Of a DNA stretch of 64,000 nucleotides, positions 43,342 through 52,226 are shown piece after piece. The stretch is from a candidate division WOR-3 bacterium (GTDB lineage: Bacteria > Hydrothermota > Hydrothermia > UBA1063). The DNA is taken from positions 19,096 through 83,095 of the forward strand of contig JBDRYS010000003.1 in NCBI GenBank assembly GCA_039803545.1, read 5' to 3'. Below the pieces are notes generated by a model. The model was given only the letters and a program-made list of their open reading frames with translations, searched no databases and was not told the DNA's origin. Both the position numbers and the translations under genes were made by a program. How positions within the stretch are numbered: position 1 is the first letter of the stretch; each line of letters starts with the position of its first letter.

Positions 43342-44331
43342 ATGATTGTTCTTGGAATTGAAACATCCTGCGACGAAACGGCGGTAGGAATCGTTAATAA
43401 CGAATACAAAGTATTGATAAACCTTTCGAAGACCCACCTTGAACACAGCGTTTTTGGCGGCGTAGTCCCCGAAATCGCCTCAAGAATGCACACAAAATTG
43501 ATTCTCCCTATGACCGAAGAGGCTTTAAAAAGAGCCAACTTAAATTTTGATAACATAGATGGAATCGCTGTTACTTACGGGCCTGGACTTGTGGGTTCAC
43601 TCCTCGTGGGACTTGCCTTTGCCAAATCCTTAGCATACTTTTTCAATAAACCCTTCATTGGCATCAACCATTTAGAAGCCCATATGTTTTCAATATTTTT
43701 GAACAAGAGACTTCCCGAAGAACCCTACCTTTTTCTCATCGTTAGTGGTGGACACACGGAACTGGTACTTATGGAAAGGCCAGGCAAGTATAAATTTCTT
43801 GGTGGCACTGTAGATGATGCAGCGGGGGAAGCCTTGGACAAATTCGCAAAGATGGTGGGATTACCATACCCCGGTGGTCCTATAATCGACAAACTTTCTC
43901 AGACAGGAGACCCCAATTTTTACCGATTCCCAAGAGCAAAGGTAGAAGGCTTGAACTTCAGTTTTAGTGGCCTTAAAACGGCAGCCTTATACCTCATAAA
44001 AGAAAAAGGTGAGCAATTCGTGAAAGAAAATCTGAACAATCTTTGTGCCTCTTACCAGGAGGCTGTAGTCGATATGCTTCTTGAAAAGGTTAAAAGGGCC
44101 ATCGAACAAACAGGCGTGAAAAACCTCGGAGTCGTTGGTGGAGTAAGTATGAACTCGCGACTCAGGAAGATCTTCACCGAGGCATTAAAGGGCATCAAAG
44201 TTGAATTTCCAGAGCCTCAATTCACAGTGGACAACGGAACTATGGTGGCAGCGGTCGGGGTATTTTATCTCGAAAAAGGCAAAAGGGACGAATTCAATTT
44301 GCCCGCAGACCCTTCACTAATCTTCAGCTAA
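43342..44331 (+). CDS. tsaD: tRNA N6-adenosine threonylcarbamoyltransferase
   Basis: The 329-residue product is TsaD/Gcp of the ASKHA fold: 'G-I-E-T-S-C-D-E-T-A' (5-14), 'Y-G-P-G-L-V-G-S-L-L-V-G', the metal-binding H-L-E-A-H (about 111-115), and 'G-G-H-T-E-L'. It transfers threonylcarbamoyl from TC-AMP to A37 of ANN-decoding tRNAs. Typical length. It follows the amidohydrolase cluster with a 1-nt gap. It overlaps convergent purB by 8 nt. Confidence 0.97.
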   Translation: MIVLGIETSCDETAVGIVNNEYKVLINLSKTHLEHSVFGGVVPEIASRMHTKLILPMTEEALKRANLNFDNIDGIAVTYGPGLVGSLLVGLAFAKSLAYFFNKPFIGINHLEAHMFSIFLNKRLPEEPYLFLIVSGGHTELVLMERPGKYKFLGGTVDDAAGEALDKFAKMVGLPYPGGPIIDKLSQTGDPNFYRFPRAKVEGLNFSFSGLKTAALYLIKEKGEQFVKENLNNLCASYQEAVVDMLLEKVKRAIEQTGVKNLGVVGGVSMNSRLRKIFTEALKGIKVEFPEPQFTVDNGTMVAAVGVFYLEKGKRDEFNLPADPSLIFS

Positions 44332-45631
44332 GGCCAAATCTCCTGTAAACTTCATCTACGTTTCTGAGGAAATCCGTCTTAAAGATCTCATCGATTTCTT
44401 GCGGTGTAAATATTTTGCCGAGTTCTGCATCTGAGAGAACCATTTCTCTGAGGCCCACGCCTTCATCAAAGGATTTGTGGGATACCCTCTTTACAATCTC
44501 GTAGGCATCCTTTCTGGGGAGCCCCTTTTTCACGAGGGCAAGAAGAAGTGCCTGTGAGTAGTAAAAATCGCCGTACTTTCTGAGATTTTCCTCAATTTTC
44601 TCTCTATTTACTACAAGGCCTTCAACGATACCCTTCATTAGCCTGATAACATAGAAAAGCGTACAAAGGGCGTCTTCAAAGATGTATCTCTCGTTGGAAG
44701 AGTGAGAAATATCCCTTTCGTGCCATAGCGGGATGTTTTCCAGGGCAGGAATAAGGTAGCCCCTTAAAAGTCTCGCAAGGCCACAAACCCTCTCAGATTT
44801 TATAGGATTTCTCTTGTGAGGCATCGCAGAGGAGCCCCTCTGACCCTTGCCAAAGGGTTCCATAATCTCGTTGACTTCCGTTCTCTGAAGAAGTCTTATT
44901 TCTGTAGCAAATCTCTCGAGGGAGGAGGCAAGGATGGCAATCTGTGACATCATAAAGGCATGCCTGTCCCTCGGCACAATCTGGGTCGATACCCCTTCGG
45001 GCTTCAGATTAAGCCTTTTAAGAATCTTCTCCTCTATATCTGGAGAAAGGTAAACATAGTTCCCAACAGCCCCGGAAATTTTCCCTACGGAAATCTCATT
45101 CAGGGCCACCACTAAACGGCTCCTTGCCCTTAAAAGCTCTGAGTAAAAATAGAGAAATTTAAGGCCAAGGCTCGTCGGCTCAGCAAAAACCCCATGGGTT
45201 CTTCCCATAATGGGAAAATACTTATATTCAACAGCCTTCTTCTTTACTTCTTCAATGAGGCTATCCAGTTCCTTTATAACCTTTTCCAAAGCCTCCTTCA
45301 ACATCAGCGCATTGGCAGTATCCACCACATCACTGGAGGTGAGACCGAAGTGGAGGTAGCGACCTTTATCTCCTACCCTTTCTTCAAGGGCTATAAGGAA
45401 GGCAATCACGTCATGATCCACTTCCTTCTCGATTTCCTTGGCTCTCTTTGCAAACTCTACGTAGTCGATATCCTTTACCTTCTCCGCAACTTCGGAGTAA
45501 CTGCCCTGCGGGATAAGGCCTTCCTCCTCCAAAACCTGAAGGTGAGTGAGTTCAATCTCAACCCACTTTTTATACTTATTCTCCTCCTTAAAAATATCCC
45601 TGATTTCTGGAATGGAATACCTCTCAATCAT
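44324..45631 (-). CDS. purB: Adenylosuccinate lyase
   Basis: The 435-residue product has the fumarase-superfamily signature S-S-A-M-P-H-K-R-N-P (about 262-271), 'T-S-S-D-V-V-D-T' and 'H-G-V-F-A-E-P-T'. It cleaves adenylosuccinate and SAICAR in purine synthesis. It is last of the lpxH-sppA-purB unit, overlapping sppA by 4 nt. Confidence 0.96.
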   Translation of the reverse strand: MIERYSIPEIRDIFKEENKYKKWVEIELTHLQVLEEEGLIPQGSYSEVAEKVKDIDYVEFAKRAKEIEKEVDHDVIAFLIALEERVGDKGRYLHFGLTSSDVVDTANALMLKEALEKVIKELDSLIEEVKKKAVEYKYFPIMGRTHGVFAEPTSLGLKFLYFYSELLRARSRLVVALNEISVGKISGAVGNYVYLSPDIEEKILKRLNLKPEGVSTQIVPRDRHAFMMSQIAILASSLERFATEIRLLQRTEVNEIMEPFGKGQRGSSAMPHKRNPIKSERVCGLARLLRGYLIPALENIPLWHERDISHSSNERYIFEDALCTLFYVIRLMKGIVEGLVVNREKIEENLRKYGDFYYSQALLLALVKKGLPRKDAYEIVKRVSHKSFDEGVGLREMVLSDAELGKIFTPQEIDEIFKTDFLRNVDEVYRRFGLS

Positions 45632-46461
45632 TGAAGCACCATCCTGTAATCAAATTTCACTTCCAAGGGACTTTTAATAACCTCATCAAGATTAAGATAC
45701 CTTAAAATAAGCGGTAACTTTTTTCTTTCAACCCAGCGGACCGGTCCTTTAACCTTCGCCAGCTCTCTTAATCTTTCCTTAGCGAGGACCTCATCTCCAA
45801 CGGTATCAACAAGACCGAGCTTAAAGGCATCGTTACCAGTTAAAACCCTTCCATCGGCAATCCTCAAAACCGAATCCCTGGGAAGATTTCTCCCCTTCGC
45901 AACTACGTCGACAAAGTTATTATACCCTTGCTCGATGATATTTTGTAAAATTCTACGCTCCTCTTCAGAGAGTTTTTTAAAAGGAGAGGCGATGTCCTTT
46001 ACCCTTCCCGATTTTATTACCACGAATTCAACTCCCACTTTATCCAGAAGTCCTTTGACCACAGGATATTCAATAATAGTTCCAATGGAACCTGTCAAAG
46101 AAAGCGGATGAGAGACTATATAGTCAGAGGCACAGGCAATATAGTAACCACCTGAAGCGGCAACCGTCCCAAAATAGGCAACTACGGGCTTTCCTTTTTG
46201 CTTGAATCTCAAAATGCTTCTGTAAATCTCATCGGAAGGCACAATCCCACCACCGGGCGAGTTTATAAGCAAAAGGAGACCCCGCACACTTTCCTTTTTT
46301 GCATAGCCATCGATCTCATCGACAATCTCCTTAGAACTGGAAATAGTACCATTGATTCTGACAACGGCCAGATTTTCTTCAAGGTTGGTAATTGCAAAAC
46401 CCGCAATTACGTAAATTATCCCTATTCCAATAAGCAGCCACAACCACCATTTTTTCTTCAT
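45628..46461 (-). CDS. sppA: Signal peptide peptidase SppA
   Basis: The 277-residue protein has one N-terminal membrane anchor (5-25) and the S49 protease domain. S103 (A-A-S-G-G-Y-Y) and K155 (S-G-R-V-K-D-I) form the Ser-Lys dyad; 'I-N-S-P-G-G-G' lies at 66-72. It degrades remnant signal peptides in the membrane. This is the short form (about half of E. coli SppA), as in Gram-positives and archaea. Flanked by lpxH (5-nt gap) and purB (4-nt overlap). Confidence 0.93.
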   Translation of the reverse strand: MKKKWWLWLLIGIGIIYVIAGFAITNLEENLAVVRINGTISSSKEIVDEIDGYAKKESVRGLLLLINSPGGGIVPSDEIYRSILRFKQKGKPVVAYFGTVAASGGYYIACASDYIVSHPLSLTGSIGTIIEYPVVKGLLDKVGVEFVVIKSGRVKDIASPFKKLSEEERRILQNIIEQGYNNFVDVVAKGRNLPRDSVLRIADGRVLTGNDAFKLGLVDTVGDEVLAKERLRELAKVKGPVRWVERKKLPLILRYLNLDEVIKSPLEVKFDYRMVLQ

Positions 46462-46466
46462 AATGT

Positions 46467-47183
46467 CTAAATTTTAACTTCTTCCACCTTAACAATCAAA
46501 GAGCCTTCCAATTTCCAAAGGGTGAGAAGTTCTGAAGAAATAGTCATAAAGGTAAAGTAGGTTAGCCAATCACCAGGATTTGCGTAGATTTTATCACCGT
46601 ATCGTCTTAACATCGGCCTATGAAAATGGGCAGTTACAACAATATCGTAGTGGCTTAACAGTTTTTCTACTTTTTTGAAATTTTTCTCCTTTAAAGGTTT
46701 TGCAGAAGAACGGCCTCTTGACCATCGGGAGATTTTCCTTGCAATAGCATAGGTAAAATCGCAGGGCAAAAATTTCATCAAGCTTTGCCAGAGGGGAAAA
46801 GTCAAAAAACGCCTTGTCATTTTCCCCCTCACAGATAAAAGGTCACCATGAGTAAAGAGCATCCTTTTACCCCATTTTTCCAGGACCAGCTCCCCTGAGA
46901 TTATCGTAAAGCCAATCTGTTCTAACTTTTTTAAGGGAAAGAAGTCATGGTTGCCCTGAATATAAAATACGGGGGTAGACTTTGTAAACTGCTGGAAAAG
47001 GTGAAAATAATCACCGTAAATCTCCTCAACCTTTTCGGGGCACTCAAAGTAAAAATCAAAAACATCACCAAGGAATACAACGGCTTCGAGTTCCTTGAAA
47101 TTGTCGAAGATTCGCCTTAGCTTCTCTGCTTTCTCCTCCTGACCCCCAACCCCTATGTGCAAATCGCCGAGAACAAGAATCAC
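46467..47183 (-). CDS. lpxH: UDP-2,3-diacylglucosamine hydrolase-like metallophosphoesterase
   Basis: The 238-residue product has the calcineurin-like motifs L-G-D-L-H-I-G (residues 5-11), F-L-G-D-V-F-D (37-43), Q-G-N-H-D-F (75-80), T-H-G-D and T-A-H-F-H-R-P. Their composition is that of LpxH, which cleaves UDP-diacylglucosamine in lipid A synthesis. That implies an LPS-bearing outer membrane, in line with the LptF/G gene at the window start. It starts at GTG 47183, 6 nt after TATACT, so it is probably leaderless. Confidence 0.85.
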   Translation of the reverse strand: MILVLGDLHIGVGGQEEKAEKLRRIFDNFKELEAVVFLGDVFDFYFECPEKVEEIYGDYFHLFQQFTKSTPVFYIQGNHDFFPLKKLEQIGFTIISGELVLEKWGKRMLFTHGDLLSVRGKMTRRFLTFPLWQSLMKFLPCDFTYAIARKISRWSRGRSSAKPLKEKNFKKVEKLLSHYDIVVTAHFHRPMLRRYGDKIYANPGDWLTYFTFMTISSELLTLWKLEGSLIVKVEEVKI

Positions 47184-47189
47184 AGGAAA

Positions 47190-47195
47190 AGTATA
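47190..47195 (-). promoter_or_regulatory. -10 element of lpxH-sppA-purB, leaderless spacing
   Basis: Minus-strand TATACT (47195-47190) ends 6 nt before GTG 47183. The -35 region is T-rich and weak. Confidence 0.45.
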
Positions 47196-47255
47196 AGGAA
47201 TTTGAGAGGAATTAAAAAGCTTTAAGGCTCGGGTAATTGAGTAAAACCCCTGCCC

Positions 47256-47284
47256 TTGACAGGTTATGCCTGTGAAAATATAAT
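47256..47284 (+). promoter_or_regulatory. Consensus promoter of the DJ-1/PfpI gene
   Basis: TTGACA (47256-47261), 17-nt spacer, TATAAT (47279-47284), a perfect sigma70-type match. The predicted +1 is near 47291, with ATG 47339 downstream. Confidence 0.9.
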
Positions 47285-47338
47285 CATAATATGGTCAGAC
47301 TTTTAATTTTTTTAGCATTAATAGGAGGGGTTAAAAAA

Positions 47339-47857
47339 ATGGACAAGAAGGTCCTGATGATCATTGCTCACGAGAACTTTCGAGATGAGGAGCTACTTAC
47401 ACCCAAACAGATCTTCGAAAAGAACGGCATAAAGGTTACGATTGCATCTACTGATACAACACCGGCAAAAGGGATGCTTGGTGCAGTAGTAAAACCCGAC
47501 GTAAAGGTTTACGACGAAGATTTTTCCAAATACGATGCCGTTGTCCTTGTAGGTGGAATGGGATCACCGGTTTATTGGGATGATAAAAAATTGCACGAAA
47601 AACTGATTAAATTTTACCAAGACGAAACCAAGATCCTTGCCGCTATCTGCCTCGCTCCAGGGACCCTCGCAAGGGCTGGGCTTCTAAAAGGCAAAAAGGC
47701 TACTATTTGGAAATCCGCCAGTGATGAAATTACAAAAGGTGGTGGAACCTACACTGGAAAGCCCGTTGAAAGGGATGGCAGAATAATAACAGGAAACGGA
47801 CCCGACGCAGCTAAATCCTTTGCTGAAGAGATTCTTAAGGCGTTACAGGGCAAATAA
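47339..47857 (+). CDS. DJ-1/PfpI family protein
   Basis: The product (172 residues from ATG 47339) has the family nucleophile elbow A-A-I-C-L-A-P-G and 'V-L-V-G-G-M-G-S'. Members are proteases, glyoxalases or chaperones; the exact activity is not readable. ATG 47339 has AGGAGGGG 8 nt upstream. An in-frame ATG at 47291 sits at the predicted +1 and would add a short hydrophobic stretch; it is less likely. Confidence 0.9.
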   Translation: MDKKVLMIIAHENFRDEELLTPKQIFEKNGIKVTIASTDTTPAKGMLGAVVKPDVKVYDEDFSKYDAVVLVGGMGSPVYWDDKKLHEKLIKFYQDETKILAAICLAPGTLARAGLLKGKKATIWKSASDEITKGGGTYTGKPVERDGRIITGNGPDAAKSFAEEILKALQGK

Positions 47858-47893
47858 ATAAGATAAAAAAACTTCTAAGTAGGGAGGCGTGAA

Positions 47894-48619
47894 TTGGATA
47901 TTAAATTTTCAACGGAAAAGTGGCTTCCTTCCCTCATTTTAAGCTTAGGAATGGTTGTGTCCTCTTTAGTAGTATCCTCTACCCTCTATAAAATCAAAAG
48001 GATGGACAATACCATAACCGTTACAGGTTCAGCAAAGACGAGGGTAATCTCCGACCAGGTGAGATGGACCATCAGCATATCGCGAATCAGCCCCACCCTA
48101 AGTGAAGGTTACTCTCAGATGGCAAAGGACCTATCAAAGATCAAAGAATTCCTTAATAAGAACGGCATTCAGGAAAAGGAGGTCGAGGTTACCCAAATTT
48201 ATACAAGTCAACCCTGGCTCTACACCGAGAGGGCCGATAGGATGTACTATCAGTTCAATCAAAGCATCATAGTCAGTTCTATGGAAGTTGACAAAGTTTT
48301 ATCCGTCGCTGAGAAGATTTACAGCCTTGTCCCTGAGGGTGTCAATATCACAGCAAGTAATTTAGAGTTTTACTATTCAAAACTTCCTGAGCTCAGGGTC
48401 TCCCTTCTTAACGACGCTATGATTGACGCAAAACAACGTGCAACAATGATTGCAAAGAGCACGGGCAGGAGGGTGGGAAAGGTAAAATCTGCAAAGATGG
48501 GAGTGGTCCAAGTAATGGCACCCAATACAATCCAGATTTCCGACTATGGGACTTATAACACAGAATCGAGAGAAAAGGAAGTTATGATTACCGTTCAAGC
48601 CACCTTTTACCTTAAATAA
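47894..48619 (+). CDS. SIMPL-domain (DUF541) protein
   Basis: The 241-residue product has an N-terminal membrane anchor (about 13-32) and a SIMPL domain: 'I-T-V-T-G-S-A' (about 41-47), a beta-alpha repeat fold, and 'A-x-x-D-A-K-Q-R-A-T-M-I-A' near the C-terminus. Family members are periplasmic or envelope proteins of unclear role. It starts at TTG 47894 with AGGGAGG 6 nt upstream. It is followed 2 nt later by the broken RDD-like gene. Confidence 0.85.
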   Translation: MDIKFSTEKWLPSLILSLGMVVSSLVVSSTLYKIKRMDNTITVTGSAKTRVISDQVRWTISISRISPTLSEGYSQMAKDLSKIKEFLNKNGIQEKEVEVTQIYTSQPWLYTERADRMYYQFNQSIIVSSMEVDKVLSVAEKIYSLVPEGVNITASNLEFYYSKLPELRVSLLNDAMIDAKQRATMIAKSTGRRVGKVKSAKMGVVQVMAPNTIQISDYGTYNTESREKEVMITVQATFYLK

Positions 48620-48621
48620 AA

Positions 48622-49038
48622 ATGGACTTTGAAACCTGGTTAAAAGAAATCGAAACGGACGAGAGGAAGTTCAGTCTTTTTAGACTCCACAAAAAATTCT
48701 TCTTGATTAGCAGAATCTCAATTTTGATTGACATGGTGATGATTATCGCTGTATCAATTCTAATGGGGAAATTTCTCTGAATCTTTTCACAGCAGCCATA
48801 CGAATTTAAAACTTTTATTTTGCTTTTTATCCCTTTGATTTTTACTTACCTTTGCTTCATTTCAATACCACTCTACTTATTTTCCCGTACCTTCGGACTT
48901 ATTATAACAGGGCTTAAGGTGGTGTCCTCGGAAACACTTCTGGGCCCTTCACTCCTTGAAACCTATTATTACATTGGACAAGATAAGAGATATCAAAAAA
49001 ATTACCCTATATATTTGTTCCTTGTGCCTTATCGCTGA
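48622..49038 (+). pseudogene. RDD-family membrane protein interrupted by an in-frame TGA
   Basis: ATG 48622 opens a 52-codon frame ending at TGA 48778-48780. The same frame continues without further stop to 49038. Joined, the 138-residue product resembles RDD proteins: an N-terminal R-I-S-I-L-I-D-M membrane helix before the stop, and after it 'Y-L-F-S-R-T-F-G-L-I-I-T-G-L-K-V-V', matching the second RDD motif. The TGA splits the domain. Elsewhere in the window TGA ends genes, so recoding is unlikely; readthrough, nonsense mutation or sequence error are the options. It follows the SIMPL gene by 2 nt. Confidence 0.65.
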
Positions 49039-49061
49039 AAGACCTAAGGCGCGATACCTCG

Positions 49062-49160
49062 CTATTTGCTCCTCTTATTAGCGTAGTAAAGAGCTTGAAC
49101 AATTCCACCAAAAAGGATAAAAGAAACCACAATTAAAACAACGATCCCTTGCCAATTCAT
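49062..49160 (-). CDS. MetS-like 32-residue small subunit of the NSS transporter
   Basis: A single-helix protein (M-N-W-Q-G-I-V-V-L-I-V-V ... A-L-Y-Y-A-N-K-R-S-K) starts at ATG 49160, overlapping the TGA stop of the NSS transporter gene (ATGA), so the two are translationally coupled. Size, single hydrophobic helix and placement match MetS, the small subunit needed by MetP-type NSS transporters (family knowledge). Short and easily missed. Confidence 0.75.
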   Translation of the reverse strand: MNWQGIVVLIVVSFILFGGIVQALYYANKRSK

Positions 49161-50644
49161 TTAAAGACTCTTTTTGTTTTTCGAGTTGTAAAATAAATTG
49201 CCAGAATTAAGAAAATCGCAAGAACTGCCCACCCGCCGATGACCTCTGCAAGACGGGGGTATCCACCATAAGGTTCCCTTATTCTTTCCTTCAAAGCAGA
49301 TACAAAAATAATCAAAGAAGATAGAGGCACTATAAACTTAACTGAAATATTCCACCATTTACCTATGGGACGGTCAGAAACCGAATTTGCAAACTCTCTC
49401 ATCTCCTCAGAACCGTAAAACCAGCCAATCAAAATACTTTCCAAGAAGGCCACGGTAAAAAGGCCAAAGTGGTTCATAAAGTGGTCAACAATATCGAGCC
49501 AGTATAGGCCCGCACCAGTTGTATAAATAATACCGATGAGAAAAGCAAGAATTGCAACACCGATATTTGTGTATTCCCTTTTGGTACCAAATTTATCCAT
49601 AAGGGCAGTGATAAAAGCCTCAACTAAGGAGAAGGCAGAATCTATGGCAAGGGTCAAGAGCATGAGAAAGAAGAATACTCCAAATAGTGGGGCGAGGGGC
49701 AACTTTGAAATGATAGTAGGATATGTAACAAAGGCAAGTTCAGGTCCCCCTCTTGCCACCTCGGCAACGGAGACTCCTTGAAGCTGAGCATAATAACCGA
49801 GGGTTGAAAACACCGCAAAACCCGCTACGAAGGCAGTTGCAGCGTCAGCGAGGGCGACCAAAATCGCGTTGTTTACTATGTCAGAGCCTTCTGGCAAGAA
49901 ACTTGCGTATGCAATCATTACCCCGAAACCCACCGTTAGAGAGAAAAATATTTGGGAAATTGCGGCATGCCACAATGCTGGATTCAAAAGCTCCTTCCAA
50001 TTGGGTGTCAGATAGTAGTTTATCCCTTGCACGGCGCCAGGTAAAGTCAAACCTCTTATGACGAAGATTAACAAAAGAATCCAAGGCATTGTAACGGTTA
50101 CATAAACCACCTTTCCAACGGTCCTTGCCCCCTTCCAAATGGAGAAGACTATCCATACCCAGCTAACTAAAAGCCCTAAAACAATGGGCCATTGCACTTT
50201 CCCAAGCTCAAATACGCCGCTTGTTAAACCAAGAACTTTCTGAAAGAAAAATTCCTTCGTATTTTCACCCCAGGCCGTGTTTAGTGAATAGTAAAGATAA
50301 TCAAAGGACCAACCCATAATGACAGAGTAATAGGTCACGATTCCAAATCCAACGAAAACTGCAAACCATCCGAGCCACTCAAAATTTATCGGGAGTCTTT
50401 TCTCATTGCTCAATTTTGCCATGGAATAGGGAGCAGACCCCTTAAACTTGTAACCAATGGAGAATTCAAGCAACAGCATAGGAATACCTATTAAAATTAA
50501 GGCAATAATATAGGCAACGATGAATGCACCTCCGCCAAATTTATAGGCAATGTATGGAAACCTCCAAACATTGCCCAATCCTACGGCGGATCCGATCGAT
50601 GCGAGAACAAAAGCAGTTCTCCCACTCCACTTTGCCTCTTCCAT
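49157..50644 (-). CDS. Sodium-dependent NSS-family amino-acid transporter
   Basis: The 495-residue product has about 12 membrane helices and the NSS signature G-S-A-V-G-L-G-N-V-W-R-F-P-Y at 18-31 (helix 1, sodium site). It likely imports an amino acid with Na+; MetP-like given the following small subunit. Family members are common in thermophilic anaerobes. GGAGG precedes ATG 50644, and a promoter lies at 50678-50706. Confidence 0.94.
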   Translation of the reverse strand: MEEAKWSGRTAFVLASIGSAVGLGNVWRFPYIAYKFGGGAFIVAYIIALILIGIPMLLLEFSIGYKFKGSAPYSMAKLSNEKRLPINFEWLGWFAVFVGFGIVTYYSVIMGWSFDYLYYSLNTAWGENTKEFFFQKVLGLTSGVFELGKVQWPIVLGLLVSWVWIVFSIWKGARTVGKVVYVTVTMPWILLLIFVIRGLTLPGAVQGINYYLTPNWKELLNPALWHAAISQIFFSLTVGFGVMIAYASFLPEGSDIVNNAILVALADAATAFVAGFAVFSTLGYYAQLQGVSVAEVARGGPELAFVTYPTIISKLPLAPLFGVFFFLMLLTLAIDSAFSLVEAFITALMDKFGTKREYTNIGVAILAFLIGIIYTTGAGLYWLDIVDHFMNHFGLFTVAFLESILIGWFYGSEEMREFANSVSDRPIGKWWNISVKFIVPLSSLIIFVSALKERIREPYGGYPRLAEVIGGWAVLAIFLILAIYFTTRKTKRVFK

Positions 50645-50677
50645 AACACCTCCTTGTGGTTACGCAAAGTTTAAATC

Positions 50678-50706
50678 AATATAAGGGCTGATAAATGTAA
50701 GTTCAA
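50678..50706 (-). promoter_or_regulatory. Promoter of the NSS transporter and MetS-like gene
   Basis: Minus-strand TTGAAC (50706-50701), 17-nt spacer, TATATT (50683-50678). A short leader with AGGAGG leads to ATG 50644. Confidence 0.65.
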
Positions 50707-50857
50707 GAAGACATTAGGCATCAAAACAAACATTGAAGCAAGAGTCTTTAAGTAATAACCTGATAATCTCAGAACGCAAAATAAAATAGGTGAGAAATCC
50801 AATTCACAACTCTCGACATACTTTCTACATGCTTAGATATAATTTTGACATTACAAA

Positions 50858-51403
50858 ATGGGAGATTTACGACAATTAGGACGACCAGATAACAATGGAC
50901 CGGGCAAAAATCATTATAGCGATAGCCGACAAATGGAAGAAGTTGAAGACAACAGTATAGGACTTATTGTCACATCGCCACCATACTGGCATATAAAAGA
51001 TTATGGAAGTGAAGGGCAAATAGGATATGGGCAATCACTTCATGAATACTTAAAACTTTACACCAAAATTACTGAGGTTATAAGGGCCGAAATCTGTGAA
51101 GTATCAGGAGAGGATTGTATAAATTACATATGCGACCTTCTGATAAACAGAACCTTTGAAGGGTTTAAGACTGAGGTGGAGACAATTTACAAACTTTTAG
51201 AAAGAGAGTTAAGTGTTAAGATAAAACCAGCACCCGATGAGTGGGATAGACTTTACAACTCACCTACAATCAGACGCCCGAGATACACAAATGGAAAGAG
51301 TGGCTCGGCCGTACTCATAAGAACTTTGAAAAAAAAGTTCGGAGGGAAAGTATTCATAAAAAGCTCCTTAAGGTTATTTGCAACTTCCTGTAATCAGCAT
51401 TAA
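50858..51403 (+). pseudogene. Decayed restriction-modification locus: methyltransferase start joined to an endonuclease fragment
   Basis: An open frame of 181 codons begins like a beta-class DNA methyltransferase: 'Y-S-D-S-R-Q-M-E-E-V-E-D-N-S-I' then the catalytic T-S-P-P-Y-W (about 44-49). Around residue 68 it switches to sequence resembling an MjaII-like endonuclease (N-R-T-F-E-G-F, P-D-E-W-D-R-L-Y-N). From about 51254 the endonuclease-like text (T-Y-N-Q-T-P-E-I-H-K-W-K-E-W) moves to another frame. It returns near an A8 run at about 51330 with F-G-G-K-V-F-I. At least one large deletion and two frameshifts are implied. The endonuclease assignment is from memory and is the weaker part. Confidence 0.6.
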
Positions 51404-51406
51404 TAT
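51378..51406 (+). promoter_or_regulatory. Leaderless promoter of the WtpA-like gene
   Basis: TTGCAA (51378-51383), 17-nt spacer, TAATAT (51401-51406), 7 nt, then ATG 51414. It lies in the decayed tail of the restriction locus. Confidence 0.6.
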
Positions 51407-51413
51407 ATAAGCG

Positions 51414-52226
51414 ATGCAATTTATTAGCCTTTTTCTGTTTGCCCAGCTCACCATTCTTCATGCCGGGTCCTTATCAGCCATGATGGATGAGTTAGCGAAG
51501 AAATTCAAAGAGGAAACCGGTATCGTGATTAACAGAAGGGCTGGAGGAAGCCTCTTTCTTGCCAATTTGATAAGAGAAAAAAGGGTAGAATGGGATATCT
51601 TTTTTTCTGCAGACTATAACATCATTTCCGATTTAAAGGGCACTTTTTGTGATACTTTATACCCTTTTGCATCCAATGAACTGGTAGTTGCCTTCACTAA
51701 AACGAGTAAATACAGCAATGAAATTAACGAAAATAACTGGTTCCGAATCCTTTCAAGGAGCGGACTCCGAATCGGGAGGTCGGACCCAGAGCAGGACCCC
51801 TGTGGTTACAGAGTTCTCCTTCTTTTCAAAATTCTCAAAACAAAATATGGAGATACCCTTGTTCAAAAGATAATGGCCAACTCCTCTGAAAAAAACGTGA
51901 GACCAAAGGCAGCAGAAGTAGCCAATTTACTGGAAATCGGGGAACTGGATTACGCCTTTCTCTACATAAATGAAGCCTTAACGAGAAATTTAAATTTTAT
52001 AGAGCTCAAAGATTCGCTTAATTTTGGAAACCCAAAACTTCAAGGCTATTATCGGCAATTCAGGATCACCCTAAAAAGTGGAAAAATCGTTCAGGGTGAC
52101 CCTATTGTTTATGCCTTCTGCATTAACAAAAACTCGAAAAGGAAAAAGGAAATTGAAATCTTTCTAAATTTCTGGGCAAAGCATGGCAATGAATTACTGA
52201 AAAAGTATAACTTCAAGAGCCTGTAA
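51414..52226 (+). CDS. WtpA/ModA-like tungstate/molybdate-binding protein, orphan
   Basis: The 270-residue product has a signal-like N-terminus and the WtpA/ModA class-D binding fold: 'H-A-G-S-L-S-A-M-M-D' (17-26), 'R-S-D-P-E-Q-D-P-C-G-Y-R' (about 121-132) and 'Y-A-F-L-Y-I-N-E'. It would bind tungstate or molybdate outside the membrane for an ABC importer, fitting tungsten/molybdenum enzymes of anaerobes. No WtpB permease or WtpC ATPase is adjacent. No lipobox. Confidence 0.8.
   Translation: MQFISLFLFAQLTILHAGSLSAMMDELAKKFKEETGIVINRRAGGSLFLANLIREKRVEWDIFFSADYNIISDLKGTFCDTLYPFASNELVVAFTKTSKYSNEINENNWFRILSRSGLRIGRSDPEQDPCGYRVLLLFKILKTKYGDTLVQKIMANSSEKNVRPKAAEVANLLEIGELDYAFLYINEALTRNLNFIELKDSLNFGNPKLQGYYRQFRITLKSGKIVQGDPIVYAFCINKNSKRKKEIEIFLNFWAKHGNELLKKYNFKSL

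Noticed and set aside
43059..43556. 165-codon minus-strand frame across the third amidohydrolase and tsaD
   Set aside because: Both plus-strand genes are strongly supported; this is a shadow.
47291..47338. ATG 47291 as the start of the DJ-1/PfpI gene
   Set aside because: It lies at the predicted +1 and adds a non-family hydrophobic stretch; ATG 47339 has a strong ribosome site.
48778..48780. Reassigned UGA (glycine code) or selenocysteine at the RDD-like gene
   Set aside because: TGA ends many genes here, including overlapping ATGA junctions, and no selenocysteine-insertion-like hairpin follows.
49039..49061. Short GCGA/TCGC hairpin as a terminator between the RDD-like and MetS-like genes
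   Set aside because: Only a 4-bp stem with no U-run; too weak to call.
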